A stretch of 64,000 nt of DNA from Agarophyton chilense (taxonomy: Eukaryota; Rhodophyta; Florideophyceae; Gracilariales; Gracilariaceae). The translations under genes were made by a program, and so were the position numbers. Positions 22,275 to 33,514 of the stretch are shown here, piece after piece. The notes below the pieces were generated by a model, which was given only the letters and a program-made list of their open reading frames with translations, was not told the origin of the DNA and did no database searches. The number at the start of each line of letters is the position of its first letter. Positions within the stretch are counted from its first letter, which is position 1. Location: the NCBI GenBank assembly GCA_030374765.1, contig JARGXX010000105.1, positions 558,001-622,000 on the forward strand. Direction: 5' to 3'.

Positions 22275-23574
22275 AAGACTGTTTCAAAATCATATCCCTC
22301 GCGCAAATTTTCCAAAAATCGACGTTTTGGCTACAGTAAAACTAACAAAATCAGTGTGAAAAAATTTTCAAGTAAAAAAACTGTTTCAAAATCATAACCT
22401 TTATTGCATCCTTTTTATTCTAACGCGAGTTCAGTAGTTTATTTTTGCTCCTCTAGCCTGTATAACACTTATAAAACGCTTTGGCATTGATTCCATAAAA
22501 GGATTGATAGCATTACAGTCAATCTTTTCCCAGCAATCTTTGATACAATTTTTCAGATCAAAATCTGTATCAAATTGCCTTCCTTGCCCATAAACCATTC
22601 GGGCCAACATTCCCCAAATGTTTTCGATAGGGTTGAGGTCAGGAGAGCGCGCAGGCCATTCCATAACCGACATATTTAGACTATTGAACCACTGTTTCAA
22701 ATAATTAGACTTTTGCACAGGTGCATTATCTTGCTGAAAAATGAATTCTTCTCCGTGCATACAGTATGAAAAAGGTAAAAGATAGTTTTCTAGAACCTCA
22801 GCATACTTCTCAGAGTTCATTGTAGTTTCAACAAAAGCCATATCAGTTGCTCCTTTCGTGGAGATTCCAGCCCAAACCATTACTGATGCGCCTCCTGAAT
22901 GCCTAGTCACAAATTCCTTCTTTTCTTTTCGTAGATCATGCCAATAAAATTTATAGCAATCTGGACCATCAAGGTTAAACTTTTTTTCGTCGGAAAAGAT
23001 AACATTATTCCATTCCGTTTTCCAATAAGCCTTTTGAGCACACCATTCAACTCGATTTTTCTTGTGATTTTCTTTTAAAAAAAAAGTTTTCCTCATTTTT
23101 GTGTACTTAAACGAATTTTGACGGTTGACTTCACGCCATATTGTAGATCTTGATAGAGGCAAATTTAGATTTTTGACAATTTTCCCGCAAGATGAAGTGT
23201 TGCGGCATAGTTCTCGCTTAATTCCACGCTTATCGGCCGGGGATAGTGCCGTAGGATGGCCGGTTGAACGCTTTGTTTCGTATGTAGCGGGGGTTTTGAT
23301 GAAGTTGCTGATTGTTTTTGGGCTGCGCTTGAGTTTTCGGACTATATCTGCTGGAATCATACCCTGACCTACTAATTCCATTATTTCCAGCTGTTCAGAG
23401 CGTGTCAGAGGTGCGCCACGAGCCATAATTGAGCGAATGATTGTATAAAGGATATACTTTTGAAACAGTGTTATTGACTTAGTGGTTTTTATTTGTTGTG
23501 AAATGTGCTCTACAGTACGGGAAATGCCTTTTTGGCGCAGTTTTTGTAAAGGGATATGTTTTTGAAACGCACTG
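22275..23574 (-). mobile_element. Tc1-type DNA transposon with IR/DR ends, apparently intact
   Basis: A 1300-bp element lies between TA at 22273-22274 and TA at 23575-23576. Outer ends match as inverted repeats (GACTGTTTCAAAATCATATCC left, CAGTGCGTTTCAAAAACATATCC right, with mismatches). A second inner copy lies about 100 bp inside on each side (ACTGTTTCAAAATCATAACC near 22379; CACTGTTTCAAAAGTATATCC near 23470, minus). Only the transposase gene lies inside. Confidence 0.88.
22431..23426 (-). CDS. Tc1/mariner-superfamily transposase (DD34E)
   Basis: A 331-residue ORF from ATG (23426) to TGA; the frame is also open further upstream, but MARGAPLTRSEQLEIMEL is the natural start. The N-terminus has two helix-turn-helix units (MIPADIVRKLKRSPKTISNF, then LSRSTIWREVNR) that would bind the terminal repeats. 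The catalytic core is complete: D in NVIFSDEKKFNLDG, D in FIFQQDNAPVQK and E in SPDLNPIENIWG with 34 residues between the last two. Tc1 relatives usually have H where this protein has Q (DNAPVQK). The reading frame has no stop or frameshift, so this copy could be active. Confidence 0.93.
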   Translation of the reverse strand: MARGAPLTRSEQLEIMELVGQGMIPADIVRKLKRSPKTISNFIKTPATYETKRSTGHPTALSPADKRGIKRELCRNTSSCGKIVKNLNLPLSRSTIWREVNRQNSFKYTKMRKTFFLKENHKKNRVEWCAQKAYWKTEWNNVIFSDEKKFNLDGPDCYKFYWHDLRKEKKEFVTRHSGGASVMVWAGISTKGATDMAFVETTMNSEKYAEVLENYLLPFSYCMHGEEFIFQQDNAPVQKSNYLKQWFNSLNMSVMEWPARSPDLNPIENIWGMLARMVYGQGRQFDTDFDLKNCIKDCWEKIDCNAINPFMESMPKRFISVIQARGAKINY

Positions 23575-23576
23575 TA

Positions 23577-23833
23577 CCTCTGTTGGTGTTCAAATAGTGC
23601 AATCCGCCGCCACTGGTCGAGAGCTTTCAATGGCTACGCTGGTTCACACCAAGCCGTCATTTCTGGATCATGATCGCTGCCCCCAACATACCAACACGGC
23701 CAGTTTTTCAGAACAAGTCGCCGGTGTCTGGATCGCCGTCATCATTCAAAGAGCCTGCCGAAAAAAGGGAACAAACGTTACTTTCCCTGACAGCGTTCTT
23801 GATTTCATCACAAGAAGCGCCGCAGTTCCTTGA
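23577..23833 (+). pseudogene. Beta-propeller gene, continuation after the Tc1 insertion
   Basis: If the Tc1 element and one TA are removed, the frame runs from TIIVSG directly into SVGVQIVQSAATGRELS, which is another propeller-type blade. This supports a single gene split by the insertion. After about 23660 the reading is less convincing and overlaps the opposite-strand Cys-rich gene; it stops at 23833. Confidence 0.45.
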
Positions 23834-24202
23834 ACAAATGAACGTCACCTCGAGAGAATCCTGAGGCACTCCAAGACGAGTCGGGATAACATCTGCTTTG
23901 CAGTTTGAAGTGGGCGGGAAACATTGGAAAGCATTAGGAAGTCCAGCAGGTTGGCAGAAACTACTCCCACCTCCTTCGCATGGATCGCATTCTGCATCAT
24001 TTGCCGATTCGTCAGTATTGCATACGGAGTTTCCATCGGCATCAACGTCTGCGCAAATAAAGCAGTTCGGACAAACACATGGGGTTGATAATGGCAACGG
24101 AGTTGGTTCCGCAGAGCTCGATTGACTGGCTGCAGGGGAGCTGGATGGACTGGCTGTAGGCGAGCTTGATTGACTGGCTGCAGGGGAAACTCGAGATCGC
24201 AA
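23708..24202 (-). CDS. Cys-rich protein with Ser/Pro/Ala repeat linker, probably extracellular
   Basis: An open stretch of 164 codons begins with a repeat linker (SPAASQSSSPTASPSSSPAA). Such linkers are typical of glycosylated cell-surface or secreted proteins. It continues with a Cys-rich domain of about 115 residues containing CVCPNCFICADVDADG, CNTDESANDAECDPC, FCQPAG and CSRNCGASCDEIKN. Even spacing of the cysteines suggests several disulfides. No ATG fits the start, and an upstream TGA plus a possible acceptor AG near 24215 suggest that this is a last exon. The function is unknown. Confidence 0.5.
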   Translation of the reverse strand: MRSRVSPAASQSSSPTASPSSSPAASQSSSAEPTPLPLSTPCVCPNCFICADVDADGNSVCNTDESANDAECDPCEGGGSSFCQPAGLPNAFQCFPPTSNCKADVIPTRLGVPQDSLEVTFICSRNCGASCDEIKNAVRESNVCSLFSAGSLNDDGDPDTGDLF

Positions 24203-24786
24203 AGTTGCCGTGAAACGTCTCTTATGGTTTCAAGTATTGAGGCACGCAAAATTTTGTCTACAGATATATTCTTATAAGCGTCAAGGTTGTGTGATCTATC
24301 CACCACCACCCGGTGACGTATCATAGAACGTCACCACGATCGCAATATGTACGCTAAGCTTGCTCCTACAACTATCACATAAAAAGCAGAGAGAGGAAAG
24401 AAACAGGTTAGTCATCTCCGTTCGGTACGGTAGATCTAGATGCGCTCTCACCGCCAATGGAATTGTCGTAATATGTCTTGAAACGCTTCTTGTTCCGCTC
24501 CAGAAGAATTCGACCGAACTTCTGGATTTCGTCGTCGAACTCTAATGCCTTCATACAACGCTGCGCTATTTGCATTACGATGTTAAGGATCTTAGCTTTC
24601 TCGTCTACCTGTTCCGTGACTCGGTTGTTTTTCTCTGTGGTTGTGCTATGCTGTTACCTTTTGGATTTCGAGTGATTCCTTCATAATCTTCTGAAATGAA
24701 TCATTTCTCTGTGATAAAATGCTTTTATCGTCGTCACTCTTGCGTCCGGAACTTCGCCTATTTCGACCAATGGAATTGTATTTATC

Positions 24787-25500
24787 CTATTCCTGGTCAA
24801 TTCGCGCCACACCTTCTTCTCGTCCACCCTCCACATCCTTGATTAACTTCGAGGCAGCCCGCAACAGATCCGTATCCTCCTGTGATGTACCTAGCTCGCA
24901 CACAATAAACAACACTAGAACCCGCTTCGAATCCATTGTTAGATCTCCCGCGGCAGTCATTTGCAAGAACCTATGGATTCTCTTAGAATCACTCTTCCCT
25001 GACGCTGCCCATTTGTCCCTCACCTTTGTAAAACTCTTTTCCCCTGGAACAGCTGGTTCTTCAGTACGGGAGCGGTTCTGTGAAACATGTCCGCTGGTTA
25101 GAATCAATTTCATCCAAAAAGCCTTTGAAACATTCGCGTGAATCTACATGCTCATTGTTGAATGGGGTTTCAATTACACTCCAAAAACTCTCACGCGAAA
25201 CGCGTGCATCAAGTTCAACTCGACTGAGCTCCACTCCAGATGCCTTCAGTAGAACATATATTTATCGCTCGTCGTCTCTAAGTAGGACAATCTGGCGCGC
25301 AAATTCGTTCAATCCAAAATCCAGCTTCGATGCCCCTTGTCTATCGTTATTGAGAATAGAAACAATGTTGATCGCTCGAAAAATCTTCGGCGTCATGACG
25401 GCTCTCTCCGAATCAGCGATATTCTGAATCAAAACAAATATTTCGGGCGGAACATCCCATGTCCGAAAAATTTCCATCGCATCCTACTTCCAACGATAGT
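24787..25500 (-). pseudogene. Unidentified gene, helical protein, broken
   Basis: From about 25490 one frame reads through WDVPPEIFVLIQNIADSERA and LDFGLNEFARQIVLLRDDER, passes a TAA at 25262, and continues (VLLKASGVELSRVELD) to about 25100. A frame change then gives 24787-25113 with SKRVLVLFIVCELGTSQEDT and ends in TAG. The whole reads as a soluble, mostly helical protein of over 200 residues. I do not recognise it. The frame change could also be an unmarked intron. Confidence 0.35.
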
Positions 25501-26130
25501 AACTATTAAGTTTCTTGTTTCTGTTGAACCAACAAGTGGAAGAAGTTCCATTTCGGGTCTGTACGTAAACATTTAGCATCATCCTCGAAACCAGTTCAGA
25601 TTTTGATTTGTTACTTACCTTTAGTTTCCGAATTTTGCATATCTGCCAGATAGCAAGGCTATATATCTTTCACTGTTCGGTCCTGAAGAAAAGAGTTGAA
25701 CCTATATGCCTGGTTGCGATCTAAAAAAGGGCGGTTGTTGAGGAGACATGGATTGGGGCCCACTGAAAAGTTGTCGCTGCTACGGGAGTTGTTTTCTTTT
25801 GGGCTGGGGTTTTTCAATAGTCTCTTGCATCACCTTAGAAATACGTGGGTTGCATCGTCGGCGAGACGTATCTGTCATGGTATATGACAACTGTTGGTTT
25901 TTCTGTAGATTCTGTGGTGATATCGTGTTGAGGCAATGAGCGTTGGTTTCGGGCTCATTTTTTGTGGATGCGTTCGGGCACAAAATCGTCTCTAGCGCCG
26001 GCACGGAGTTTGCAGATTGGGATTTCAACATTGATGGACCAGATACGGGCAGTGTTCGAGTGTTGTTGATGCTGAAAACGCCGAAGGAAGCAGTATGCTG
26101 TGGCGCGGATCGACCACTATGTTGCGGCGC
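25501..26130. other. Intergenic, no supported gene
   Basis: Short ORFs on both strands without conserved content. Confidence 0.35.
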
Positions 26131-26420
26131 TGGTACGTTTTTTACGCTCCCCGCCAGCTCACCCGCACTCTGAAGTCAACTGAGTACGTGTAGCATCCTT
26201 GAATGCACATCTCAAACTTATTCTAGACGGGGTCCAAAATACTTGAAGCAGAGTCTACAAACGCGTCAAAACCGCAGTTGAAGAAACGGCGTCTTTACAG
26301 TACTCGCCTGATAGGATCTTTTAAGAAAAGAATGGGGTCCATTGCAGACGACCAATCCCATCGCTACATGTGCCATGGACGCATGATTCACCGTGAATTC
26401 ACGCTTGTTAAGAACGGACC
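26131..26420 (+). repeat. Dispersed repeat copy B (uninterrupted)
   Basis: This copy matches 9044-9226 plus 10763-10869 and lacks the Tc1 element. The site reads CGCCTGATAGGATC here and CGCCCGGTA / TAGGTTTC around the element at 9-10 kb. It ends in the same CACCGTGAATTCACGCTTG motif. Confidence 0.8.
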
Positions 26421-28967
26421 TGAAAAGGGTGTCGCAAGAGGTGCGTCGAGTTGCTTCATTAGGACGCTATTCCAATCGAAACATCTTGACAGCTTCATGA
26501 CATGTTGTCAGAGCCTAGGATTCCCTGACCTCGGCCGTTTTTGTTTGCATGGACTAGTGGAGAATCTACATGCTGTGTTGCATGGGCCAAAAAGTACTCC
26601 GATCCTTATTAAAAATGGGGGTGATCCTTTCTGTATTCATACATCCACTGTAAGATTTTCAGTAACCAATATCTTTGTGCCACGCAAGCGTATCCTTACG
26701 TTCACCTCACGATAATGACCGGAGACGCTTATGCGCGTTACTTATATTGTCCGTAGAAAATCACGCTTTCTAGCACATTTCCCTAAGCTCAAATGCGAAA
26801 CTAACTCGCTTTTCACGTGACGATCCCATATTCCCATCTTTTGATATTATTCTTTTGGTAAGATTCATTCAGAAATTGATATATATATAGGGGTACCGGA
26901 TATATCCACATTCATATTTCAGTTTCGCCCGGCACGCACAGATATATCTAGAGTTAAACGCAAAATGCATCATTCTTTCCTTCATCATCTCATCAGAAAT
27001 GATAACGCCGCGCAAACTGGTTGATGTAACTCTACGAACACCTTTTGGAGATCTTTTAGATAGTTTCTTTCAGTGCTACTTTGAATTCGATAGGGAGCAT
27101 AGTGAAAATGATTCAGAATGCCATGAAAATCCTGAAAATCGTGATCCAGCTCGGGAGCTCTAAAAGCGGCAGTAACAGTTCCAATTGGACATAACTCTTG
27201 TGGAGGAGTGTATTACGTCGTTCTTAGAACAAATTCAAGCATAAACTTCAATATCATTCGATAGAACACACATAGTCGGCTTCCGTGAACTTAAAGACGT
27301 TTGGTTGCATCTATAGGATGTCGTCTGCGGTAGTAACCAAAACGGTAGCGAGGGTGTGAGACGTGTCAATTCTAGACAGCGTGCGATGGGCTCAACCTAG
27401 GAGGCGGAGGTTGAAGATAACTGTAAGGTGTGGCAGCACCAGCCACTGAAGGATGCAACATGAACGACAGGCGTATTGAGACCACGTTGGTAGACTGTGA
27501 CGCACAGCGCACGCGGGTCCGGAAAAACGTAAGGAGACCAGATTCACCTTTATGGTCGACTAAAGAAACCAAAATGGGTAAAAGTAGTATATTAGGTGCT
27601 TAACTTTACAATAGTGACCGGGGTGGCCATGCTTGATGAAGATATATCTCTCACTGGCCACCCGACCTACGGTGGCGCTTCTCGGCACGTGGGCACGCGG
27701 AGGGGCACTTGAGGTGCGCCTCCCTATCCACTTAATCTTATTTATCTAGTACTAAATTTGTGAAAAGTTATACTAATTGCCAACGAACCCACTGTAGTAC
27801 ACGACGCATGCCGGCAACCATCCAGGTCCAACACGTGGCATCATTACACCCTTGGTGTAGCTCACTATACTACAGACCTCCTTCCTAGTGACAGCCCCGC
27901 CCCGTGGATGTACATTAATGCGTTCGTCAGTGCTGTAGACACAGTACAGAAGTCGCCAGTGGGGGATACACTATACCGTTTGGTAATACCGCGCGGTGAG
28001 CCGAACGGTTTCGATCGCGGGTGTTGTGCTTGAGGTTCATCCCCCGTTATCGTTCTTAACGGCTTCGGAAGAACGCTTCCCTCGAAGGTGGCCAATGCTG
28101 GCCAGGATTTCATGTACCAAGCGGTTTCTGTCGCGTTCTCCGTCGCAGGTTACGTGTGTGTTCCATGTCAGACGTTCGTCATACCTCGTTGGTATCTTCT
28201 CCGTTTCTTCTTCTTTCGTTGCGAGATACCCTCTTGTTGTCATCTTTTCCGTTCGTCTTCTCCCCTATCTCTTCCCATATCGTATTGGTTGGCTTGCACT
28301 GGTCGCAATGCCTGGGGATTCCTCGAAACCTGGTGGTGGCAGTCGAATGTTTTCGGATGGGTTAACCCAGCACGGTGATGGCTCTCGCCTTGTGCCCCAT
28401 ACGATTACAGTTGTGGTTTCTTTGTCGATGGGGCCCCTTCGATTCTTTTCGGCTCAATCAGCGGAAATTCGAGCACCTCGGAGGACACAATTCACGACCG
28501 TCATGGTTTGCATGAGGCGCGAGAGCTGAACCTAGGAGGGTACATAGACCCTGGTGGCGAGGCAATACCGCGCCGGTCTGCTTCTCCATTCTTGCTAGCC
28601 ACCATTTCTGGTAATGGTCCCCGCGGTTCGAACCGCAGCAGTGATATCTCGAAGCCTCTGACCCGCTCCCGCTCTCGGGGTCGTGTTCGTTGCCAGCCAG
28701 TTAGTGTGGAACTTTCGTCCTACCTTCTTCTCTGCCACGGTGTATCTCGTTTGTTGACGTTGGGGGTGCCTCATCCTCAGGTGGATAAACAATGCACGCA
28801 GTCTTAATAGTCAAAAGTCAGGTCGAAAACTACTTTGAATTGGGTCTCGATGGACAACTCAGCACATTGACTTACATCGTGAATCATCTTCTCCAAGTAT
28901 GGGTAGGCGTCACTACCGAGGTAAACAGTCGCGGACATCGGTGTGACTACATACACACCGAACTTTA
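26421..28967. other. Mostly non-coding region, possible LTR or TE remnants
   Basis: A run of alternating AT (GATATATATATAGG, near 26878) lies about 110 bp upstream of a 54-codon ORF at 26999-27163 (MITPRKLVDVTLRTPFGDLL), which may be a real small gene or chance. From about 27600 to 28800 the strand is C/T-rich with several overlapping ORFs and no recognisable domain. Palindromic GGTTCGAACC sits near 28626. Confidence 0.3.
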
Positions 28968-29813
28968 GTGCCTCAAGCCACTGTCTTCCCGCATGCCCGC
29001 TTTCCATGCCCATGCAGATTGAATGGTTCCTTTGCCACTTCCACAATAGATAGAACCCGAGAACTCATTGGGGAGGCTGAAGCTGCACCTGCAAAGCTAA
29101 ACCCTTATGACCCTTTCAAACCGTTCATGCCAAAGAAAATTGAATTCCTAAGTAGCACGTTGTCGAAAGCGAGTGCTATCTCCTCTCAGAGCCGAACAGG
29201 CGGCTAAGTATGTGAAAACCTCTGAATCAGATTTGTTGACTTATGTCAGAAAAGATGAGGATCCCACAAGCGGGAAACGGCCTCCGCTTCCTAATGCAAG
29301 CGATTCTGATGCCACATCCACTGATAGACCGAAGCAGTGGCGGCGTTTGGATGTCGTTGCAGACAATTTCACAACCGTCACGAAAGAAACGTCAGATGAT
29401 ACGTTGATGCCTCCAAATGACACTTCTGTGCCCAATACACTGCCCCCTTCGGCTGCACATTTATCCTCAAAACAACCTAATCTTACACAAACACGATGGG
29501 AGCGGCACCAGTACCACTATAAAATGCTGCATCTCATTCTTCGTGGTGGGATGCCACCTCCGCCACATTACCAATGTCACAAGTAACTGAGAAATATCGG
29601 TGGGATAAAAGACCTTCGGTGCAGGCGACTGCCGTAGAAAGTTCTACCCCTATGTTTGCGACCTGTTCAGATGCGCTCAACACCCCCTTTCTACACGACG
29701 GTGCCATGCCCTCGGATACTATTAACATCTCTCAGTGGCAGCCCGCCTCAGGCAGATATCAAAACGCGCAACCGTCCCATGGCATACCAAGAGTTGGATC
29801 AAGAGTTCGATGA
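28968..29813 (+). pseudogene. Unidentified polar protein in three frame segments
   Basis: Three consecutive open segments (28968-29207, 29173-29586, 29574-29813) read as one low-complexity, Pro/Ser/Thr- and acid-rich protein, with KLNPYDPFKPFMPKKIEFL early and TDRPKQWRRLDVVADNFTTV in the middle. It lies just beyond the 3' end of the Harbinger transposase and might be its second (DNA-binding) ORF, but I see no Myb/SANT motif. Confidence 0.25.
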
Positions 29814-30084
29814 TCTTTTGACGTCTGGGATTCACCATTCCTGAGCCAGAAGATTCATACAAACCAATCCAAACCCCAGCACGGGGTGCGACTGAAGACA
29901 CCTGTAGTACGCCAACTTTTGCAATACAATCCCCCAAGATCCCCGACGCGCGCAACGTCAAAACTGCTGACAGGGAACACCCAAAACGGAAGGACGCTTC
30001 AAATCCTTGCATCATACGAAATTCACGAGTTCTTCTCGCTTTTGAGACACTACTGTTACCACCCGTCCACCTGGTAGCTCTCTT

Positions 30085-31224
30085 TTAAGATGAAATAACA
30101 TTATCTGACTTGCAAGATTCGTACAATTTCTTGCATTTGTCGTTCGCGACGACGATTTCATCATGAGACAGACGTCTACCTTCACGATTCTCCTTTTCGG
30201 TGCAGAAATAGTGGAGCTTCATACAAAGCGCAATAATTCTGGAGCTGATGTAAACCGAGTACTCTAAACCAGACTGTAGAATTCTCCATCGCGCCAAAAG
30301 TGTCTCGAAATCCTGCTCTACGTGAGTCCGCAAAGAAGAGTGAAAATAGTTAAACGCATCGTCGTAACCGTCACGAATTTGTGACACGGGAATTGGGGTA
30401 ATCAGGTTTTCCGTACATACATAAGCCTCATCTCCGGCGATCCAGAACTCGACTTGTAGCTCCTCATTACTTAAATATTTGCCGATGTTCGAAAGAGCAT
30501 GTGCCAAAGAGTCGTGAGTAGAACCTACGCATCTCGCAGAAACAGAACAAAAGCGGTACCGGGCATCAACGAAAGCTTGCACAGGCAAAGCGTAGTAGTC
30601 CTTACGACAGTAGTACGATGCTGGGGTTAGATATTGTTGCGGTTTCTTGGTCTTGATAGATGGGCCATCCAAAGCCCCAACACATCCTGCAATTGGGCTT
30701 GGTGGGTTTCTGGAATTTTTAAACTCCAAAGAGAGTTTTTAAAGTTTGTCAAAGCTCTTTGGAAGCCCGGGGAGGGAAAACGTCGGATTAAGGACGGGAA
30801 AAGTGTCGTGAAATACTGGATAAACTGTAGAAGAAGCTATCTGATGTGTCATCACTAGATCCAAATAGCTTGCGCCTGCCAGCATTCGTAGCGTCACAGC
30901 TAATCTCATATTAGGAGGAATGATGTGTCGACCCGATCTTCGTCCCATTTCGTCATTTCGACGAATTGACGGGAAGATAATTGTAAGAAGTCTGTTAAAG
31001 GCGGAGCGGCTTAATCGAAATGTTCGTCGAAACTCTTTGTCATTGAGGCCATATGTGACGCTGAAAAATGATGTGGTTCTTCTTTTTACATGCTTGCAGC
31101 GATTGGGCTTTGCTTTGGCTGTGGAAATGTCAACCATGACGCCGTATGTATGGAGAATAAGCTTGGTAGCTACACAGATTTCGATGCTGGCCAGGTCATT
31201 GTCGCGCAGAGCTTTGTCCCACAT
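30085..31224 (-). pseudogene. Harbinger (PIF/HARBI1-type) transposase, one in-frame TAA
   Basis: From ATG at 31224 to TAA at 30085 there are about 380 codons in one frame, broken only by a TAA at 30739-30741. The N-terminal helical region (FRLSRSAFNRLLTIIF, LAVTLRMLAGASYLDL) is normal for HARBI1-like proteins. The DDE core shows GCVGALDGPSI (first D), VDARYRF...GSTHDS, WIAGDEAYVCTENLITPIP (second D region) and HVEQDFETLLARWRIL (E). The enzyme would excise Harbinger elements with 3-bp target duplications together with a Myb-like partner. I found no terminal repeats by eye. Confidence 0.8.
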
Positions 31225-31949
31225 TCTCGGTGGCAAAAGGTAGGTTGCAGTGTCGGTTCGGAGGGCGTGGTGGAAGTTGGAAAAGAGCTTGGACCAGTGG
31301 AAGCACGATGGTCCTGCTTGGATATTTTGGGCGTCCCAAAATGATAATTTACAGAGGCTTTAAATTAGAGTTTTCAAAGAAACATGTTAATACACGTATA
31401 TGAACACGCCTCTTAAGAACGCGTCTCAGCAACGATTGCTCTGCGTAGCAGACGAATAAATCCGCGATCACGATTGGATGCACATTTGGAGCGCGGAACG
31501 AACGACAGATGGGCTAGAAATGCAGTAATCAAGTTGCGTAACGCTGAGCGTGGAACAGCTCGATTTGCATCCGGAAACTCTTCAAGTACTGTACCAGCAC
31601 TGCCAATAAAAAAATCAAAATAAGAAACGTAGCAGCGAAGCCAGCACAAGAATGACGAAATATGGCCGAAAATGAAAGGATACCATCCACAGGGCCGAAA
31701 TGTTGCCCAGGCCTCCGCTTTTCGGCTGTATTGCGTCTTTTTTTTGCACAATACTCAAACTGAAGCTTTGTCCGTCCATATTACGCTACAATGAATATTT
31801 TTTATGAATTGGCTTTCTGCGTAGTGGCTATTGGCAGATAATCTTTGGAACACCAAAATAATTTTTGGATTTAGTCAGGGTCAAATTTTGGCCATATTTT
31901 GCCCAAAACCACTGTTCATGGGGCCCATCATTCCTCCCCTTTAAAAGCA
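31225..31949. other. Spacer, no gene supported
   Basis: A minus-strand open stretch at 31413-31751 carries one hydrophobic segment but no family signal. Short inverted bits (TTTTGGGCG, CCCAAAAT) near 31326 could belong to the end of the Harbinger element. Confidence 0.3.
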
Positions 31950-32530
31950 CTCCCCGCCCAAAGGCGGCTGCGTTTCCGTCTCCAGAAACGTCAGCGCATA
32001 GAAGTCCTGCAGAAATCTATCTCCTTCATCCCTAACAGCTCCATCCCAACCACGCGTGTCCTCCCGCTTCATCCCACTTTTTCACCTCCTGCTCCTCTAC
32101 AATCCTCTCGGCCTCGCTCACGGAAGCTACCAACGTCCTTAACCCACCAACCTCTTCCTCCTTCTCCTTCCCCTTCCTCTGCCCCACCATAACCTTCACC
32201 GTCTTTATCTTTACCTCCATATCGCTCGCCACAATCGGCCTCTTCTACCCAACTTTCCCCTTCCTCTTGTCCACCACTTGCATTGCCTTCATATTCTTCA
32301 CATCCTTCTCAATCTCTGGACACGCTCTAAGCACTTTAACCCTCACAACCCTGAACCTCGGCGTCACAGGAGACCCCTAAGGCGCTCCACCACCTCGATC
32401 TTTACCTTCCAACTCACCCATCTCCTTCTCCACAGCCCTCAACCTCGACTCCAACAACCCCATACAGAACTCTTCTCGCCGTCAACCAATCCTTACTAAT
32501 CGAGTTCTCTAGAGATACCATGTCCGCCCA
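31950..32530 (-). pseudogene. Possible coiled-coil ORF at the left end of the KDZ-like block
   Basis: One minus-strand frame reads LLESRLRAVEKEMGELEGKD, then CPEIEKDVKNMKAMQVVDKR and VGGLRTLVASVSEAERIVEEQE, broken by TAG stops near 32250 and 32380. The heptad-like spacing suggests a coiled coil. The opposite strand is also fairly open and hydrophobic, so the coding strand is not certain. Confidence 0.25.
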
Positions 32531-33017
32531 TGTGCGAGGTGCTGCAGCACTCCTCAATACCTCACTCCTCACAGAACTCATTGACATACTAAGCGCTCTC
32601 CTCCCAAAATCTTACCATCACCGCCTCCAAGGCAACCCCCTTTTCCTCTCCCTCCTCTTTTCCCTTCAGCATCTCTCCAAATATATCCGTTCTTCACGTT
32701 CCATCTACCCAACTCCTTCCCACATGTTTACCCTCGATTCTCTCCTCTCCTTCGCACTCCTACTCTCCTTCGCTATCTGAACACTCTACGGCACTGTCCA
32801 ATCCATCCTCACCTACTACCTACTCATCGGTGACACTTCCTGCGAAAGAGAAACATATTTTACTATCCTTTACAGCATAATCGAAACGGTGCTTCACATC
32901 CTGGTATTCGACTTCACTTTCGACCTCCATAAAACTTTCCATGGATCCGTAGCCACCAGTTCCATCAACTCAAATCCACAATGCCGCATCGTCTGTGTTC
33001 TCGGAATGCTGGTTTAG
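32520..33017 (+). pseudogene. Unidentified hydrophobic ORF upstream of the KDZ-like transposase
   Basis: ATG at 32520 opens a frame of 165 codons with one TGA near 32778 and a TAG end. It is leucine-rich (LLTELIDILSALLPKSY, then LDSLLSFALLLSFAI) and continues past the stop (ETVLHILVFDFTFDL). C-ending codons predominate, as in the transposase. No family is recognised. Confidence 0.25.
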
Positions 33018-33419
33018 GCGTCAAAAACGGACGAACTAAAATGGACAGAAAATCCATGATTTTTTTTTTTTTGCAGTTCCACATTTTCTCAAAATAACTT
33101 CACTCATTCAAAGTTGCTAGTTTCTGGGGAAAATGAAAGAGGGAAAGACTGCATAATCCAAAGTTTTTGCGAGCCCCAATCAGGTGTGCATACTAAAACA
33201 TTATGCATGCATTAAAAAATTTTGCTACCCTCACTCATGTTCACATAATAGAAAATGAAGCCTGGCAATAGCAATGAATATCAAAATAGAAATCTGGCAT
33301 ATCGGCGGCACATAGCCAAATTCCCAAATTACCACAACGCAGGTGTCAGCGCCAGCAATCCGTCTCGAGTCCTCCCTGCAGCCCTGCATAACGTGAACTG
33401 TATGCCCCACAACTCTCCC

Positions 33420-33428
33420 CATATAAAT
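33420..33428 (+). promoter_or_regulatory. TATA box upstream of the KDZ-like transposase
   Basis: CATATAAAT lies about 90 bp before the ATG at 33515 in a C-rich, otherwise TATA-free region, a plausible Pol II core promoter. Confidence 0.4.
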
Positions 33429-33514
33429 ATCACCGCACCTCATGTGCCATAACCTCTACGCCCCCCTGCTTCTTTTCCCTTCTTCCGCATCAACGCGCCC
33501 CCGCATTCCACACC

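Noticed and set aside
27996-28529. 177-codon open frame, plus strand
   Set aside because: Overlaps other open frames in a C/T-rich stretch and shows no conserved motif; it reads like LTR or low-complexity sequence.
31413-31751. 112-codon minus-strand ORF with a hydrophobic segment
   Set aside because: No family signal and no promoter or splice evidence; probably non-coding spacer next to the Harbinger element.
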